Assembly (NCBI GenBank): GCA_964631275.1
Contig: CAZVWQ010000030.1
Coordinates: forward strand, 1-14,746
From: CAZVWQ01 sp964631275
Lineage (GTDB): Bacteria; Patescibacteriota; JACMRA01
Length of the DNA: 14,746 nucleotides
Direction of reading: 5' to 3'
Part shown: one piece after another, positions 1 through 7,025 of the stretch
Layout: each line of letters starts with the position of its first letter
Position numbering within the stretch: the stretch's first letter is position 1
Position numbers and translations under genes: made by a program
Notes under the pieces: generated by a model
Told to the model about the DNA's origin: nothing
Database searches by the model: none
What the model saw: only the letters and a program-made list of their open reading frames with translations

Positions 1-1396
1 CTTCGTGTGGCGCGATCGCCGAGCAGATGGCGATGCCGCCGTGGCGGGCCACCTCACTCGCGACGAAGCCGATACGCTCGACGTTGGCGATGCGATCCTC
101 ACGCGAGAACCCAAGACCCTTTGAGAGATGCGTGCGCACCACATCACCATCGAGGAACGTAATGGCTCTATCTTGTGCCTCAATGAGCCGCGAGTGGACG
201 ACCTGCGCGATCGTGGACTTCCCCGCCCCCGAGAGTCCCGTGAAGAAGAGCGTGAAGCCCTGACGACCTTCCCGAGCGATGCCACGCTTCAGCTCGTGGA
301 TGGTCTCTGGGAACGAGAACCAGCCGGGCAACTCCTCGCCAGCACGCAGCATCCGCCTGACCTCGGTCCCGGAAATGTTGCGCACCGTATGGTGCGGTTT
401 GACCTCATCCTCTGCGAGATACCGGTCTTCCTCCTCAACGTAGGCAATGACCGGCGAGAGGAATGGGGTGATACCGATCTCATCTTCATACGCACGTACC
501 AGTTCATGTGCATCGTACGGACCGTAGAAATCCTTCCCGTTCCCGTCTTTGCCGGGACCTGCGTGGTCGCGTCCGACGATGAAGTGGGTGGCACCGTAGT
601 TCTTGCGAATGAGTGCGTGCCACAGCGCCTCACGAGGACCCGCCATGCGCATCGCAAGTGGCAACAGCGAAAGGGTTGCCTCTTCTTTGAGGTGCATCTC
701 GTGAACGAGCTGGTACGCCCGTGCTCGCGTGACGTAGTCGATGTCGCCCTCTTTGGTGAGCCCCACGACGGGATGAATGAGGATGTGTGCGTCGTGTGCA
801 CGGGCTGCGCGGCGCATCAATTCAGCGTGGGCTTTATGAATAGGGTTGCGCGTTTGGAACGCAACCACGCGCTCGTGTCCCTGTGTCTTGAAATGCGCTT
901 GCAACTCTTCGGGCGTATGCCGCAGGTCGCGAAAGTCGTGACGCACCGGAAGCGCTATACCCTCGACCGGGCCGCCGATGTTCATCAACCCACGCTCGCG
1001 CATCGTAAGGCGCACCCCGGGGTGGGTCGGGTCATTCGTCCCGAACACCTCCCTGCACTCTCGCTCGCGGTTGGGCATCCACGCACTCCTCACCTGCATG
1101 AACGCAAGCGGGTTGCCGAAGCGATCACACAGCACGATCTCCTCACCCACCGCAACACTTCCCTCTGGGACCGAAAGTGTTATCGGCATGGGCCAGAGGG
1201 CACCCCCGGGCAAACGCATGTCGGTGACGACCCCTTCGTACTCCTCCTCGGTCAGAAATCCGCCAAGAGGCGCAAACCCGCCCACGAGCATAAGCTCGAG
1301 ATCGCAGAGCGCGCGGTCGTCGAGGTTGATGCGTGGCAAGCTGACCAAACGCTCGCGTACGCCTGTGGGTTCTCCTGGTTGGGATGTTGGTGACAT
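1..1396 (-). CDS. sat-cysC: Bifunctional sulfate adenylyltransferase / adenylylsulfate kinase (PAPS synthesis), 3' end cut by window edge
   Basis: 465 codons are visible from the ATG at 1396 to the left edge; the C-terminus lies outside. Translating the minus strand gives an N-terminal PUA-like region (about residues 1-165), then an ATP sulfurylase catalytic domain (about 170-375) with QTRNPIHKAH at 181-190 (the HxxH nucleotide site) and GRDHAGPG at 275-282. An APS kinase domain follows, with Walker A GLSGAGKST at 387-395, LDGD at 415-418, the LGFSREDR stretch at 428-435 and the NxxR motif at 438-441. Family knowledge: the first domain makes APS from ATP and sulfate, and the second phosphorylates APS to PAPS. 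The ATPS-then-APSK order matches bacterial bifunctional enzymes and is opposite to animal PAPSS. Roughly 100 residues are expected beyond the edge. It lies 43 bases downstream of a sulfotransferase on the same strand, so PAPS probably feeds glycan sulfation. No SD is present. Confidence 0.95.
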   Translation of the reverse strand, partial: MSPTSQPGEPTGVRERLVSLPRINLDDRALCDLELMLVGGFAPLGGFLTEEEYEGVVTDMRLPGGALWPMPITLSVPEGSVAVGEEIVLCDRFGNPLAFMQVRSAWMPNRERECREVFGTNDPTHPGVRLTMRERGLMNIGGPVEGIALPVRHDFRDLRHTPEELQAHFKTQGHERVVAFQTRNPIHKAHAELMRRAARAHDAHILIHPVVGLTKEGDIDYVTRARAYQLVHEMHLKEEATLSLLPLAMRMAGPREALWHALIRKNYGATHFIVGRDHAGPGKDGNGKDFYGPYDAHELVRAYEDEIGITPFLSPVIAYVEEEDRYLAEDEVKPHHTVRNISGTEVRRMLRAGEELPGWFSFPETIHELKRGIAREGRQGFTLFFTGLSGAGKSTIAQVVHSRLIEAQDRAITFLDGDVVRTHLSKGLGFSREDRIANVERIGFVASEVARHGGIAICSAIAPHE

Positions 1397-1406
1397 ATCG
1401 ATGCGT

Positions 1407-1434
1407 AGTGTAGCACGCCGGCCGATCTGGTACA
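1407..1434 (-). promoter_or_regulatory. Candidate extended -10 promoter for sat-cysC
   Basis: On the minus strand TGC-TACACT (hexamer at 1407-1412) resembles an extended -10 box. A weak -35-like TGTACC (1429-1434, 3 of 6 matches to TTGACA) lies 16 bases upstream. A start about 7 bases past the hexamer would leave only a few bases before the ATG at 1396, which would suggest a leaderless or nearly leaderless message. It is equally possible that sat-cysC is only co-transcribed with the upstream sulfotransferase. Short motif only. Confidence 0.25.
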
Positions 1435-1439
1435 CCGTA

Positions 1440-2375
1440 CTAGTACTCGCCGGCGCCGCGAGAGGTCACATAGGACGGACGGGTGAGCCATACACCCTCG
1501 AGCGAACGGCCCGACAGCTTCTCAAGACGTGCGATGTCCTCCTCATAGTAGGCAACCACACGTTGCCACACCTCCTCGCTGAGAGTTGGGTCGAACACGT
1601 GTCGATCTGCGGAAACGGTGTTCCATCGCCGCAGTCGACGCAGCACCTTGCGCACCCGTGATGCGAGGCCGAGACGCTGCACGACCGACCGGAGCACACT
1701 GGGTACGGGAAGCTCAGTGAGCAGCCGATCGACCCGATGGATCAGTGGATTGATCCCGCTCACGCGAGCGCGACGTTGCTTGGGTGCATTGATACGTTCA
1801 GTGAGCTTTGTAGGGATGTGGTTCGTATCAACGCCCACGAACGCGAACAGCTCACGTGCGACGCGCGCAGGATCGCTCGTAATGTCATCGTAGAAGACGA
1901 GGTGGATCTGCTCCTTGTGATAGTGCGTCAGCCACCACGAGAGGTGCGCCCCGTAGCGACCACGGTCCCACTGTTCCTCCCCACAGTTGGTGAGGTAGTC
2001 CTGGAACGAGGTGTATTCGTGCACCCCCCTCCCAAACTGGAAACGCCAAGCCGAGTGGAGTCGTTCGAGCGGATCACGCACGGCGAGAATGAGTCGTGCC
2101 TGTGGGTAGACCTGTGGGATGACGTCACGCGCTGTTGGATCGGTCGCGTAGAGCGGTGTGAATTCGCCACGCACCACGCCCGGTGTACAGTGGTCGTACT
2201 GCGCTGCGTACCAGGTCCACCCATTCGAAAACTGCTTGTCGTAGAAGTGGACCTCCTTCCGTTTCGCACAGCAGATGTCTGGGTGGCTCGTAAGACACGC
2301 CCACACCCACGTACTCCCACACCTGCTCATGCCGATGCCGATGAAGTCAATGTGAGGTTGCGTTCCTTCATCCAT
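1440..2375 (-). CDS. PAPS-dependent sulfotransferase (ST1), heparan-sulfotransferase-like layout
   Basis: 311 aa. The 5'-phosphosulfate loop is seen at residues 15-23 (GMSRCGSTW) and the 3'-phosphate binding motif at about 96-110 (AVRDPLERLHSAW). A KEVHFYDK stretch at 40-47 resembles the KEPHFF element that carries the catalytic glutamate in heparan N/O-sulfotransferases. YGAHLSWWL (141-149) and YDDITSDP (162-169) also fit bacterial members. Family role: transfer of sulfate from PAPS to a hydroxyl or amino group of a glycan or lipid acceptor; the acceptor here is unknown. I chose the ATG at 2375 because the PAPS loop should lie near the N-terminus. An in-frame GTG at 2426 would add 17 unconserved residues. 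It lies 43 bases upstream of the PAPS synthase gene and is divergent from the flippase. The protein appears soluble, with no signal peptide, so it probably acts in the cytoplasm. Confidence 0.9.
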   Translation of the reverse strand: MDEGTQPHIDFIGIGMSRCGSTWVWACLTSHPDICCAKRKEVHFYDKQFSNGWTWYAAQYDHCTPGVVRGEFTPLYATDPTARDVIPQVYPQARLILAVRDPLERLHSAWRFQFGRGVHEYTSFQDYLTNCGEEQWDRGRYGAHLSWWLTHYHKEQIHLVFYDDITSDPARVARELFAFVGVDTNHIPTKLTERINAPKQRRARVSGINPLIHRVDRLLTELPVPSVLRSVVQRLGLASRVRKVLRRLRRWNTVSADRHVFDPTLSEEVWQRVVAYYEEDIARLEKLSGRSLEGVWLTRPSYVTSRGAGEY

Positions 2376-2383
2376 GCCGGTGC

Positions 2384-2413
2384 AGTATACCTCCTCTCCT
2401 GGTAGTGTGTTAT
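2384..2413 (-). promoter_or_regulatory. Candidate promoter for sulfotransferase ST1
   Basis: On the minus strand the -35-like ATAACA (2408-2413, 4 of 6 matches) is separated by 18 bases from TATACT (2384-2389, 5 of 6 matches to TATAAT). The hexamer ends 8 bases before the ATG at 2375, so transcription would begin almost at the start codon. A purine-rich GGAGAGGAGG lies just upstream of the -10, too far from the ATG (14 bases) to be a good SD. Its -35 overlaps the -10 of the opposite-strand promoter. Confidence 0.4.
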
Positions 2414-2416
2414 AGA
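2408..2416 (+). promoter_or_regulatory. Candidate extended -10 promoter for the flippase gene
   Basis: TGT-TATAGA on the plus strand (hexamer 2411-2416) is an extended -10-like element placing a start near 2423, which gives a leader of about 18 bases before the ATG at 2442. I see no convincing -35. It physically overlaps the ST1 -35 candidate on the other strand. Confidence 0.35.
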
Positions 2417-2441
2417 TGATGTCCACGAGACCTTTCGAGCA

Positions 2442-3722
2442 ATGACCTATCTATTCACACGACTGAAGCGGGCTGTCTACACCCTCCTGCGCAAAAGCCA
2501 GCGGTACACCAGGACCGACATGGTCTACATCGCGAAGGGTACTTCGTGGATGTCGGTACGAACCGTGGTCGGCACCAGCGCGGGCCTCGTGCTCACACTG
2601 CTCCTCGCAAATGTCCTCGACCCGGAGGTATACGGCGTGTACCAGTACATCCTTGCGATCGCTGCCACCCTCTGGGCATTCACCCTCACCGGCCTTCCCA
2701 CTGCCATCACCCGCGACGTTGCTCGAGGGTACGAGGGTGCGCTAGCGCGTGGCGTGCGCGTGCAGCTCGTGTGGTCGTCCGGCATCGCCGTACTGATCGG
2801 TCTCGGTGCCGGCTACTACCTCGTCAAAGGCAACGTGGATCTGGGGCTCGGGCTCGCGTGTGTTGCGGTGGCGACGCCGTTCCTGAAATCATTCGGTGCG
2901 TGGGCATCTTTCCTCAACGGGAAACGGGAGTTCAAGCACAAGGTCCTTGTGGGGAGCACGTACGATGTCCTGACCGTGCTCGCGACCGGTGCAGCGGTCC
3001 TTCTCGTTCCTACTGAGCCAGCGCTCCTCGTTGGAGCATCGCTCGCAAGTCAGGCACTCTTGCACGTGGGTGCCTACGTACTCGTGCGAAAGCAGTACCT
3101 TCCAAACGCCGCGGTCGACGCAACCTCCTCGGGATACGGGTTCCATCTCAGCATTATGAACACGCTGGGGCTCGCGATCAGCAAGCTCGACAACGTCCTT
3201 ATCTTTCAACTTATCGACCCAGTGGCGGTCGCACAGTACAGTATCGCCCAATCGATCCCGCGACACTTCAATCGTGCAACACAGTGGGCACGTGCTTTGG
3301 TCGCTCCCAAGTTCAGCACGACCTCCTTTACCACCCTCCAGCGCACCCTTGGTCGCAAAGTGGTGCTCATGCTACTTCTCATGATCGGTATCGCGGGAGG
3401 ATACATCATGATCGCACCGCTCCTCTTTTCACTCGCGTTCTCTCAATACGTGGACGCGACCGGCTATTCGCAGATCTTGGCACTCGGTCTGCTGACCATG
3501 CCGACCATGCTCTATCGCGAATCGTTCGTCGCTCACAAACGTACCTGGCAGCTCTACACTACGAAGACCATCGTGCCGATCGTTCGTCTTGCGCTCATGC
3601 TCACCCTCATCCCACTATGGGGGTTATGGGGGGCAGTCGTTGCGAGCGTGGCTCCCCAGGCACTCAACTCACTACTCCTCATTCTCCTCTTCTACACCGC
3701 GCGAGGTGGAAACACGACGTGA
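2442..3722 (+). CDS. Wzx-like polysaccharide flippase (MOP superfamily)
   Basis: 426 aa, polytopic, about 12 predicted membrane helices by eye (starting near residues 38-58, 64-86, 106-128, 133-156, 170-190, 194-215, 235-258, 305-330, 340-358, 376-394 and 396-418). A basic leader (KRAVYTLLRKSQRYTRTD, residues 9-26) precedes the first helix. Further family-like stretches are the LLLANVLDPEVYGVYQY helix boundary (53-69), FLNGKREFKHK (157-167) and SKLDNVLIFQLIDP (247-260). Family role: moving a polyprenyl-diphosphate-linked oligosaccharide across the cytoplasmic membrane. It is the only plus-strand gene in the window, divergent from ST1 and overlapping the convergent methyltransferase by 51 bases. 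The start at 2442 keeps the basic leader; an internal ATG at 2520 would remove it. No strong SD. A teichoic-acid or other lipid-linked glycan exporter of the same superfamily is the main alternative. Confidence 0.9.
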   Translation: MTYLFTRLKRAVYTLLRKSQRYTRTDMVYIAKGTSWMSVRTVVGTSAGLVLTLLLANVLDPEVYGVYQYILAIAATLWAFTLTGLPTAITRDVARGYEGALARGVRVQLVWSSGIAVLIGLGAGYYLVKGNVDLGLGLACVAVATPFLKSFGAWASFLNGKREFKHKVLVGSTYDVLTVLATGAAVLLVPTEPALLVGASLASQALLHVGAYVLVRKQYLPNAAVDATSSGYGFHLSIMNTLGLAISKLDNVLIFQLIDPVAVAQYSIAQSIPRHFNRATQWARALVAPKFSTTSFTTLQRTLGRKVVLMLLLMIGIAGGYIMIAPLLFSLAFSQYVDATGYSQILALGLLTMPTMLYRESFVAHKRTWQLYTTKTIVPIVRLALMLTLIPLWGLWGAVVASVAPQALNSLLLILLFYTARGGNTT

Positions 3723-4397
3723 ATGATCTGCTCGAGCGGGGTGCACTGCGGCGAGGTGGTACCCCGTCGCGAACACACCCTCGGGTACGATCTGATCACG
3801 CGTCGGCTCGTTGTACTCACGCAGGATCAACCAGTCGAGACGCATGCACAGTCGCGCGAGAAGCTCAAGGAATGTGCGTGTTACCACACCTCCCCGCACA
3901 TCACACTGGTAGTCAATGCGTTGCAGAAGAATGCCTATGGTACTGAACGGTCGTGACTCCCGTTCGAGTGCTTCTATGTCCCACTTCGCAAACAGATCGA
4001 GGAGCGCATTGCGTGAAAAGCGGTAGTAGTCCCAGGGCTGACCGTGCGAAGGGTACATGAAGCGGGTCGTGAGTATCACCCTGCCTCCAGGTTTCAGTAC
4101 ACGCAACATCTCACCCACCGCCGTGCGCGGGTCACGACAGTGCTCCAACACCTCGGTGCAGAGAATTGCATCGAACTCACCCTCACCAAAGGGCATGTCG
4201 TGAATATCTCCCACCACGTCAACACCCTTCCCGGGGCGAATGTCGAAACCGACCGTGTTCGGAAACCACTTCTTGTACGGCCCTTCATGACATCCAACGT
4301 CAAGTGTTTTACCGTCTGTCGCATAGCGCGAAACGAATGCAGCGATACGTGGTCGGGTAAGCTTCGGCGTCAGGCGCCGTTTGATGACCTGGAGCAT
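3672..4397 (-). CDS. Class I SAM-dependent methyltransferase (Methyltransf_11 type)
   Basis: 241 aa. Motif I is LDVGCHEGPY (32-41). The acidic post-I residue sits in VGFDIRPG (49-56). GDIHDMPFGEGEFDAILCTE (63-82) and VLEHCRDP (83-90) follow, then LKPGGRVILTT (101-111), the usual order for small-molecule or sugar methyltransferases. FMYPSHGQPWDYYRFS (113-128) is common in glycan-cluster members. The upstream GT4 stop (4399-4401) is one base from this ATG, so the two are translationally coupled. A longer in-frame extension to 4619 would lie inside the GT4 gene and is rejected. The last 16 codons and stop overlap the flippase 3' end on the other strand; that tail (residues 226-241) is polar, ends in a glutamate-rich run and looks unlike a conserved part of the fold. 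Substrate unknown. It is the last gene of the long minus-strand operon. Confidence 0.88.
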   Translation of the reverse strand: MLQVIKRRLTPKLTRPRIAAFVSRYATDGKTLDVGCHEGPYKKWFPNTVGFDIRPGKGVDVVGDIHDMPFGEGEFDAILCTEVLEHCRDPRTAVGEMLRVLKPGGRVILTTRFMYPSHGQPWDYYRFSRNALLDLFAKWDIEALERESRPFSTIGILLQRIDYQCDVRGGVVTRTFLELLARLCMRLDWLILREYNEPTRDQIVPEGVFATGYHLAAVHPARADHSRRVSTSRGVEEENEE

Positions 4398-4398
4398 A

Positions 4399-5508
4399 TC
4401 AACCTTCGATAAACGCTTCTGCTCGCGAACGCCACGAAAATGAACGCGAGAGCTCTCGAGCCCGCTCGGTGCGAACGCGCATCTCTTCTTCGTGCGAGAC
4501 ACTATACCACAATGCATCAGCAAGCTTTTTAGGATCACCCGGGGGCACCAAGAGCGCGCACGTCTCATCCACAACCTCGCGAACGGTCGGGATATCCGAT
4601 ACAACGACCGGCGTTCCACTCGCTAGGTACTCGAACAATTTAATGGGAGACGTGTCGTGTGATGCTGGGTCATCGGTGAGTAGGTTCGGCAAGACCACGA
4701 CGTCGGCACCCACAAGCAACTCGGGGACCTCAGACGGCTCAACACGCTCAGCAAGAAATACATTCGGGTGCTGAACGCGTGCACGCCACTGAGCACACTC
4801 ATCAGCACGACACCCGACCGCGACGATCGCCATATCAGGCGAGAGATGCAAAGCGGCTTCAATGAGAGTGCCTACGCCTTTATGTTCGACGAATGAACCC
4901 GTGTACAGCGCTACCCACCGCACGTGTGACGAGAGACTAAATCTCTCGCGTAGTACCGTGCGTGCGTCTGCTCGCTTAGCTCGTGCGACATCGATCGCGG
5001 CAAGATCAACCCCGTTACTTACAACACGTATCTTCTTCTCCGGCACACCCTGCTCGACGAGCGAGTGCGCGATGTAGGCATTGGTCGCAACGACCCGACG
5101 AGCATGCGCCACTGCTCGACGCTCGAGGAACGTGAGTACGTGCGCGACCTCATGGCGATTATAGATAACGTTCCTGAAGCATACCGCGGCAAGCGAGCGA
5201 CGTGTCACGACCCTGTCGGGGCGAAACCAGAGCGCAAAGAGACGCACACACGTGAGGTAGATCACCTCACCCACCAGACCGAGCACACCGCGACGACCTG
5301 CGAGCCCCACTCCGGGGAAACGTAGGATGGTCAGCTCAGGCACAAGTCCGTACGCACGACGTATCTCCTCGGGCGAAGCGCTGTTTCCAAGCACACACAG
5401 CACGGTAGTATGTCCAGCTTCTGCGAAACCCGAGGAGAGGCGCGCCATCTGCACCGCATTGGCTCGTCTATTCGGTAGTGGTGAACACGTTACGTAGAGG
5501 ATGCGCAT
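4399..5508 (-). CDS. GT4-family glycosyltransferase (GT-B fold)
   Basis: 369 aa, the normal length for GT4. The N-terminal domain opens with MRILYVTCSPLPNRRANAVQ, including the asparagine/glutamine-rich acceptor loop seen in many GT4 enzymes. ATNAYIAHSL (141-150) and VVSNGVD (162-168) mark the interdomain region. LYTGSFVEHKGV (201-212) and VVLPN (271-275) mark the C-terminal nucleotide-sugar domain. DTSPIKLFEYLASGTPVVVSD (285-305) carries the sugar-nucleotide motif in a D-x7-E form (D285, E293). Family role: retaining transfer of a sugar from an NDP-sugar to a lipid-linked acceptor on the cytoplasmic face. The TAG stop of the upstream gene ends 3 bases before this ATG. Donor and acceptor cannot be told from sequence. 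Confidence 0.9.
   Translation of the reverse strand: MRILYVTCSPLPNRRANAVQMARLSSGFAEAGHTTVLCVLGNSASPEEIRRAYGLVPELTILRFPGVGLAGRRGVLGLVGEVIYLTCVRLFALWFRPDRVVTRRSLAAVCFRNVIYNRHEVAHVLTFLERRAVAHARRVVATNAYIAHSLVEQGVPEKKIRVVSNGVDLAAIDVARAKRADARTVLRERFSLSSHVRWVALYTGSFVEHKGVGTLIEAALHLSPDMAIVAVGCRADECAQWRARVQHPNVFLAERVEPSEVPELLVGADVVVLPNLLTDDPASHDTSPIKLFEYLASGTPVVVSDIPTVREVVDETCALLVPPGDPKKLADALWYSVSHEEEMRVRTERARELSRSFSWRSRAEAFIEG
4403..4407 (-). promoter_or_regulatory. Shine-Dalgarno-like site for the 4397 start
   Basis: GAAGG on the minus strand lies 5 bases before the ATG at 4397 and is embedded in the last codons of the upstream GT4 gene. It is one of very few SD-like sites at starts in this window and supports 4397 as the true start. 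Confidence 0.45.
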
Positions 5509-5511
5509 GAA

Positions 5512-6168
5512 CTATTGCCCAAGTAGTTTGTGGCGAAGTGCACGCACTCGCCATCCCATCCGGTAGCGCATGCTTACCAGGGTGTCGGCGATACGCTGCA
5601 TGATCGATCCTGCTTGAGGCCACCCGACCCAGACACGTCCTGAGACCACGCGCCACCGTGGGTAGCTACCCCACGCACACTGGTAGTATGGTCGCTGGGT
5701 ATCGTGCAGCACGACCACACCCCGCGAAGACACCAGGTCACGCGCAGCAAGGACACACCTCCGGCGTTTTCGACCATCCACAAAGATAAGATCGAATTGT
5801 GTCTTGAGGGTCGCAGGATACGTCACGTACTCGTCCATGGTCACCTCTTTGTTCCGAGCGATGGCCGGGTCGGTCGGGATCAAGACGACCTCGGTATCAT
5901 CGTGTCCTTCGACCCACTCGCGCACTTCTTCGTACCAAGCCGCATCATACTCGAGACTGACCCACCGGAAGCGAATTCCCCGCTCCCGCAGAAACTGCGT
6001 AAAGTACCTCGTACTACCACCGCTCCCCCACTCGAGGATCGACAGATCGTTCCCCAGCGAGAGCAGCGTCTGCTCAAAAAAGTGCTTCTCCTCCGGGGTC
6101 ATCATCGGTTCCCCTATTGGAGCAGTGTTGCCAACGGTCAGCTGAGCGTTGTTTTGAGATGTGGACAT
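5512..6168 (-). CDS. SAM-dependent methyltransferase-like protein with LEWGSGGST motif
   Basis: 218 aa. LEWGSGGSTRYF (45-56) is a glycine-rich motif I. SLEYDAAWYEEV (71-82) supplies the acidic ribose-binding position, and FDLIFVDGRKRRRC (125-138) plus VVLHDT (152-157) match motifs of class I methyltransferases that use an acidic/histidine pair near the active site. It differs from the three Methyltransf_11-type proteins here: there is no LEH motif, and the pattern is closer to the Methyltransf_24 / O-methyltransferase kind. The likely role is O-methylation of a sugar, but this is inferred from context. The upstream ST2 stop lies 7 bases before the ATG at 6168. An internal ATG pair at residues 22-23 is a possible alternative start. 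The C-terminus is basic. Confidence 0.75.
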   Translation of the reverse strand: MSTSQNNAQLTVGNTAPIGEPMMTPEEKHFFEQTLLSLGNDLSILEWGSGGSTRYFTQFLRERGIRFRWVSLEYDAAWYEEVREWVEGHDDTEVVLIPTDPAIARNKEVTMDEYVTYPATLKTQFDLIFVDGRKRRRCVLAARDLVSSRGVVVLHDTQRPYYQCAWGSYPRWRVVSGRVWVGWPQAGSIMQRIADTLVSMRYRMGWRVRALRHKLLGQ

Positions 6169-6175
6169 AGGTGCA

Positions 6176-7006
6176 TCAGTTGGTTACGAGCCATCGCATA
6201 GGTGCGGTAAGCATGTGCAAGAGTCGCACGCACAGCGGAACCTGTGCGCGCCAAGCGGTGTCCTCCCGGATCTCAGAGGTTTCGGCGAACCGCATACGAT
6301 TCCCCCCCACCAGGTTGTGCTCGTGCTTCCGAAAGTCTAGCATCTCCTTCTGGTACGTCACACCGATGTACGTACACACCTCGCGCAGCACGCGTTGCGG
6401 ATCGCGGGTGAACGCTTCGTAGGATAGGTCATACCGCGAACATCCTCGCGCGACCGAACGAATCTTAGTATTGACCGCAAGCCACCTCATGTACCACAAG
6501 CAGGGACGTCCGCGTTTCTTGGCATAGGAGCGCGCGACCGCTCTTCCGTCCCGAACCAAGTGAATGACTGACACATCGAAACGAGCGTCGTTGATGAGGA
6601 GCTCGAGTTCGTCCACTCCCAGGTAGGTTGAGGCAATGACCACGACCTCGGCACCTGAGCGAGTGAGACATCCGGAGAGCGCTTCATAGTATCGAGCTCC
6701 CCACGCTTCCACATCAAGTGGCTCACCAGTTCGCGCATCCCGATACTGTTTGATCCCGAGCAAGCGCGCACCTTTGCTGCGAGCGACCTGTACCGGGTGC
6801 CCACGCAGTATCGTGAATGCATCGCCCCACAACGCATCACTAGCGACCGATACGCCCCGCGAGGTCACGGTACCCTGCTGGGTGAGCGCATACAATTCAC
6901 CTGCTGCCAGAAGGTGCGGGTGCCCATCGAGCACGAGGCCCACCAAGGTCGAGCCGCTGTGTCCGGCGCTGGCAATACTTACCACCTTGATCGGTCGCTG
7001 GTGCAT
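6176..7006 (-). CDS. PAPS-dependent sulfotransferase family protein (ST2)
   Basis: 276 aa. Residues 14-20 (AGHSGST) form the 5'-phosphosulfate loop immediately after the first beta strand, and VIHLVRDGRAVARSY (147-161) is the 3'-phosphate motif. YEAFTRDP (196-203), HNLVGGNRMRF (230-240) and IREDTAWR (246-253) match the C-terminal pattern of a bacterial sulfotransferase subgroup. It shares little beyond these motifs with ST1, so the two probably modify different acceptors. No signal peptide; a cytoplasmic location is likely. Embedded between a GT4 (stop 19 bases upstream) and a methyltransferase-like gene (7 bases downstream), it looks like a native part of the glycan operon. A TGCTAGAGT element lies 6 bases before the ATG. 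Sulfotransferase-fold proteins of other function exist, but the PAPS loops are intact. Confidence 0.87.
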   Translation of the reverse strand: MHQRPIKVVSIASAGHSGSTLVGLVLDGHPHLLAAGELYALTQQGTVTSRGVSVASDALWGDAFTILRGHPVQVARSKGARLLGIKQYRDARTGEPLDVEAWGARYYEALSGCLTRSGAEVVVIASTYLGVDELELLINDARFDVSVIHLVRDGRAVARSYAKKRGRPCLWYMRWLAVNTKIRSVARGCSRYDLSYEAFTRDPQRVLREVCTYIGVTYQKEMLDFRKHEHNLVGGNRMRFAETSEIREDTAWRAQVPLCVRLLHMLTAPMRWLVTN

Positions 7007-7025
7007 GGAGGTACTCTAGCATGAC

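Noticed and set aside
128..1393. A 421-codon open frame on the plus strand
   Set aside because: It is the mirror of sat-cysC. The minus-strand frame has clear ATP sulfurylase and APS kinase motifs; the plus frame has no recognisable domain.
1437..1446. Perfect 10-base palindrome GTACTAGTAC at the ST1 stop codon
   Set aside because: It is too short, has no U-tract for a terminator and no second copy nearby, so I do not call it an operator.
4398..4619. N-terminal extension of the methyltransferase beyond 4397
   Set aside because: It is the GT4 coding sequence read in another frame; the fold starts just after the ATG at 4397, which has an SD-like site.
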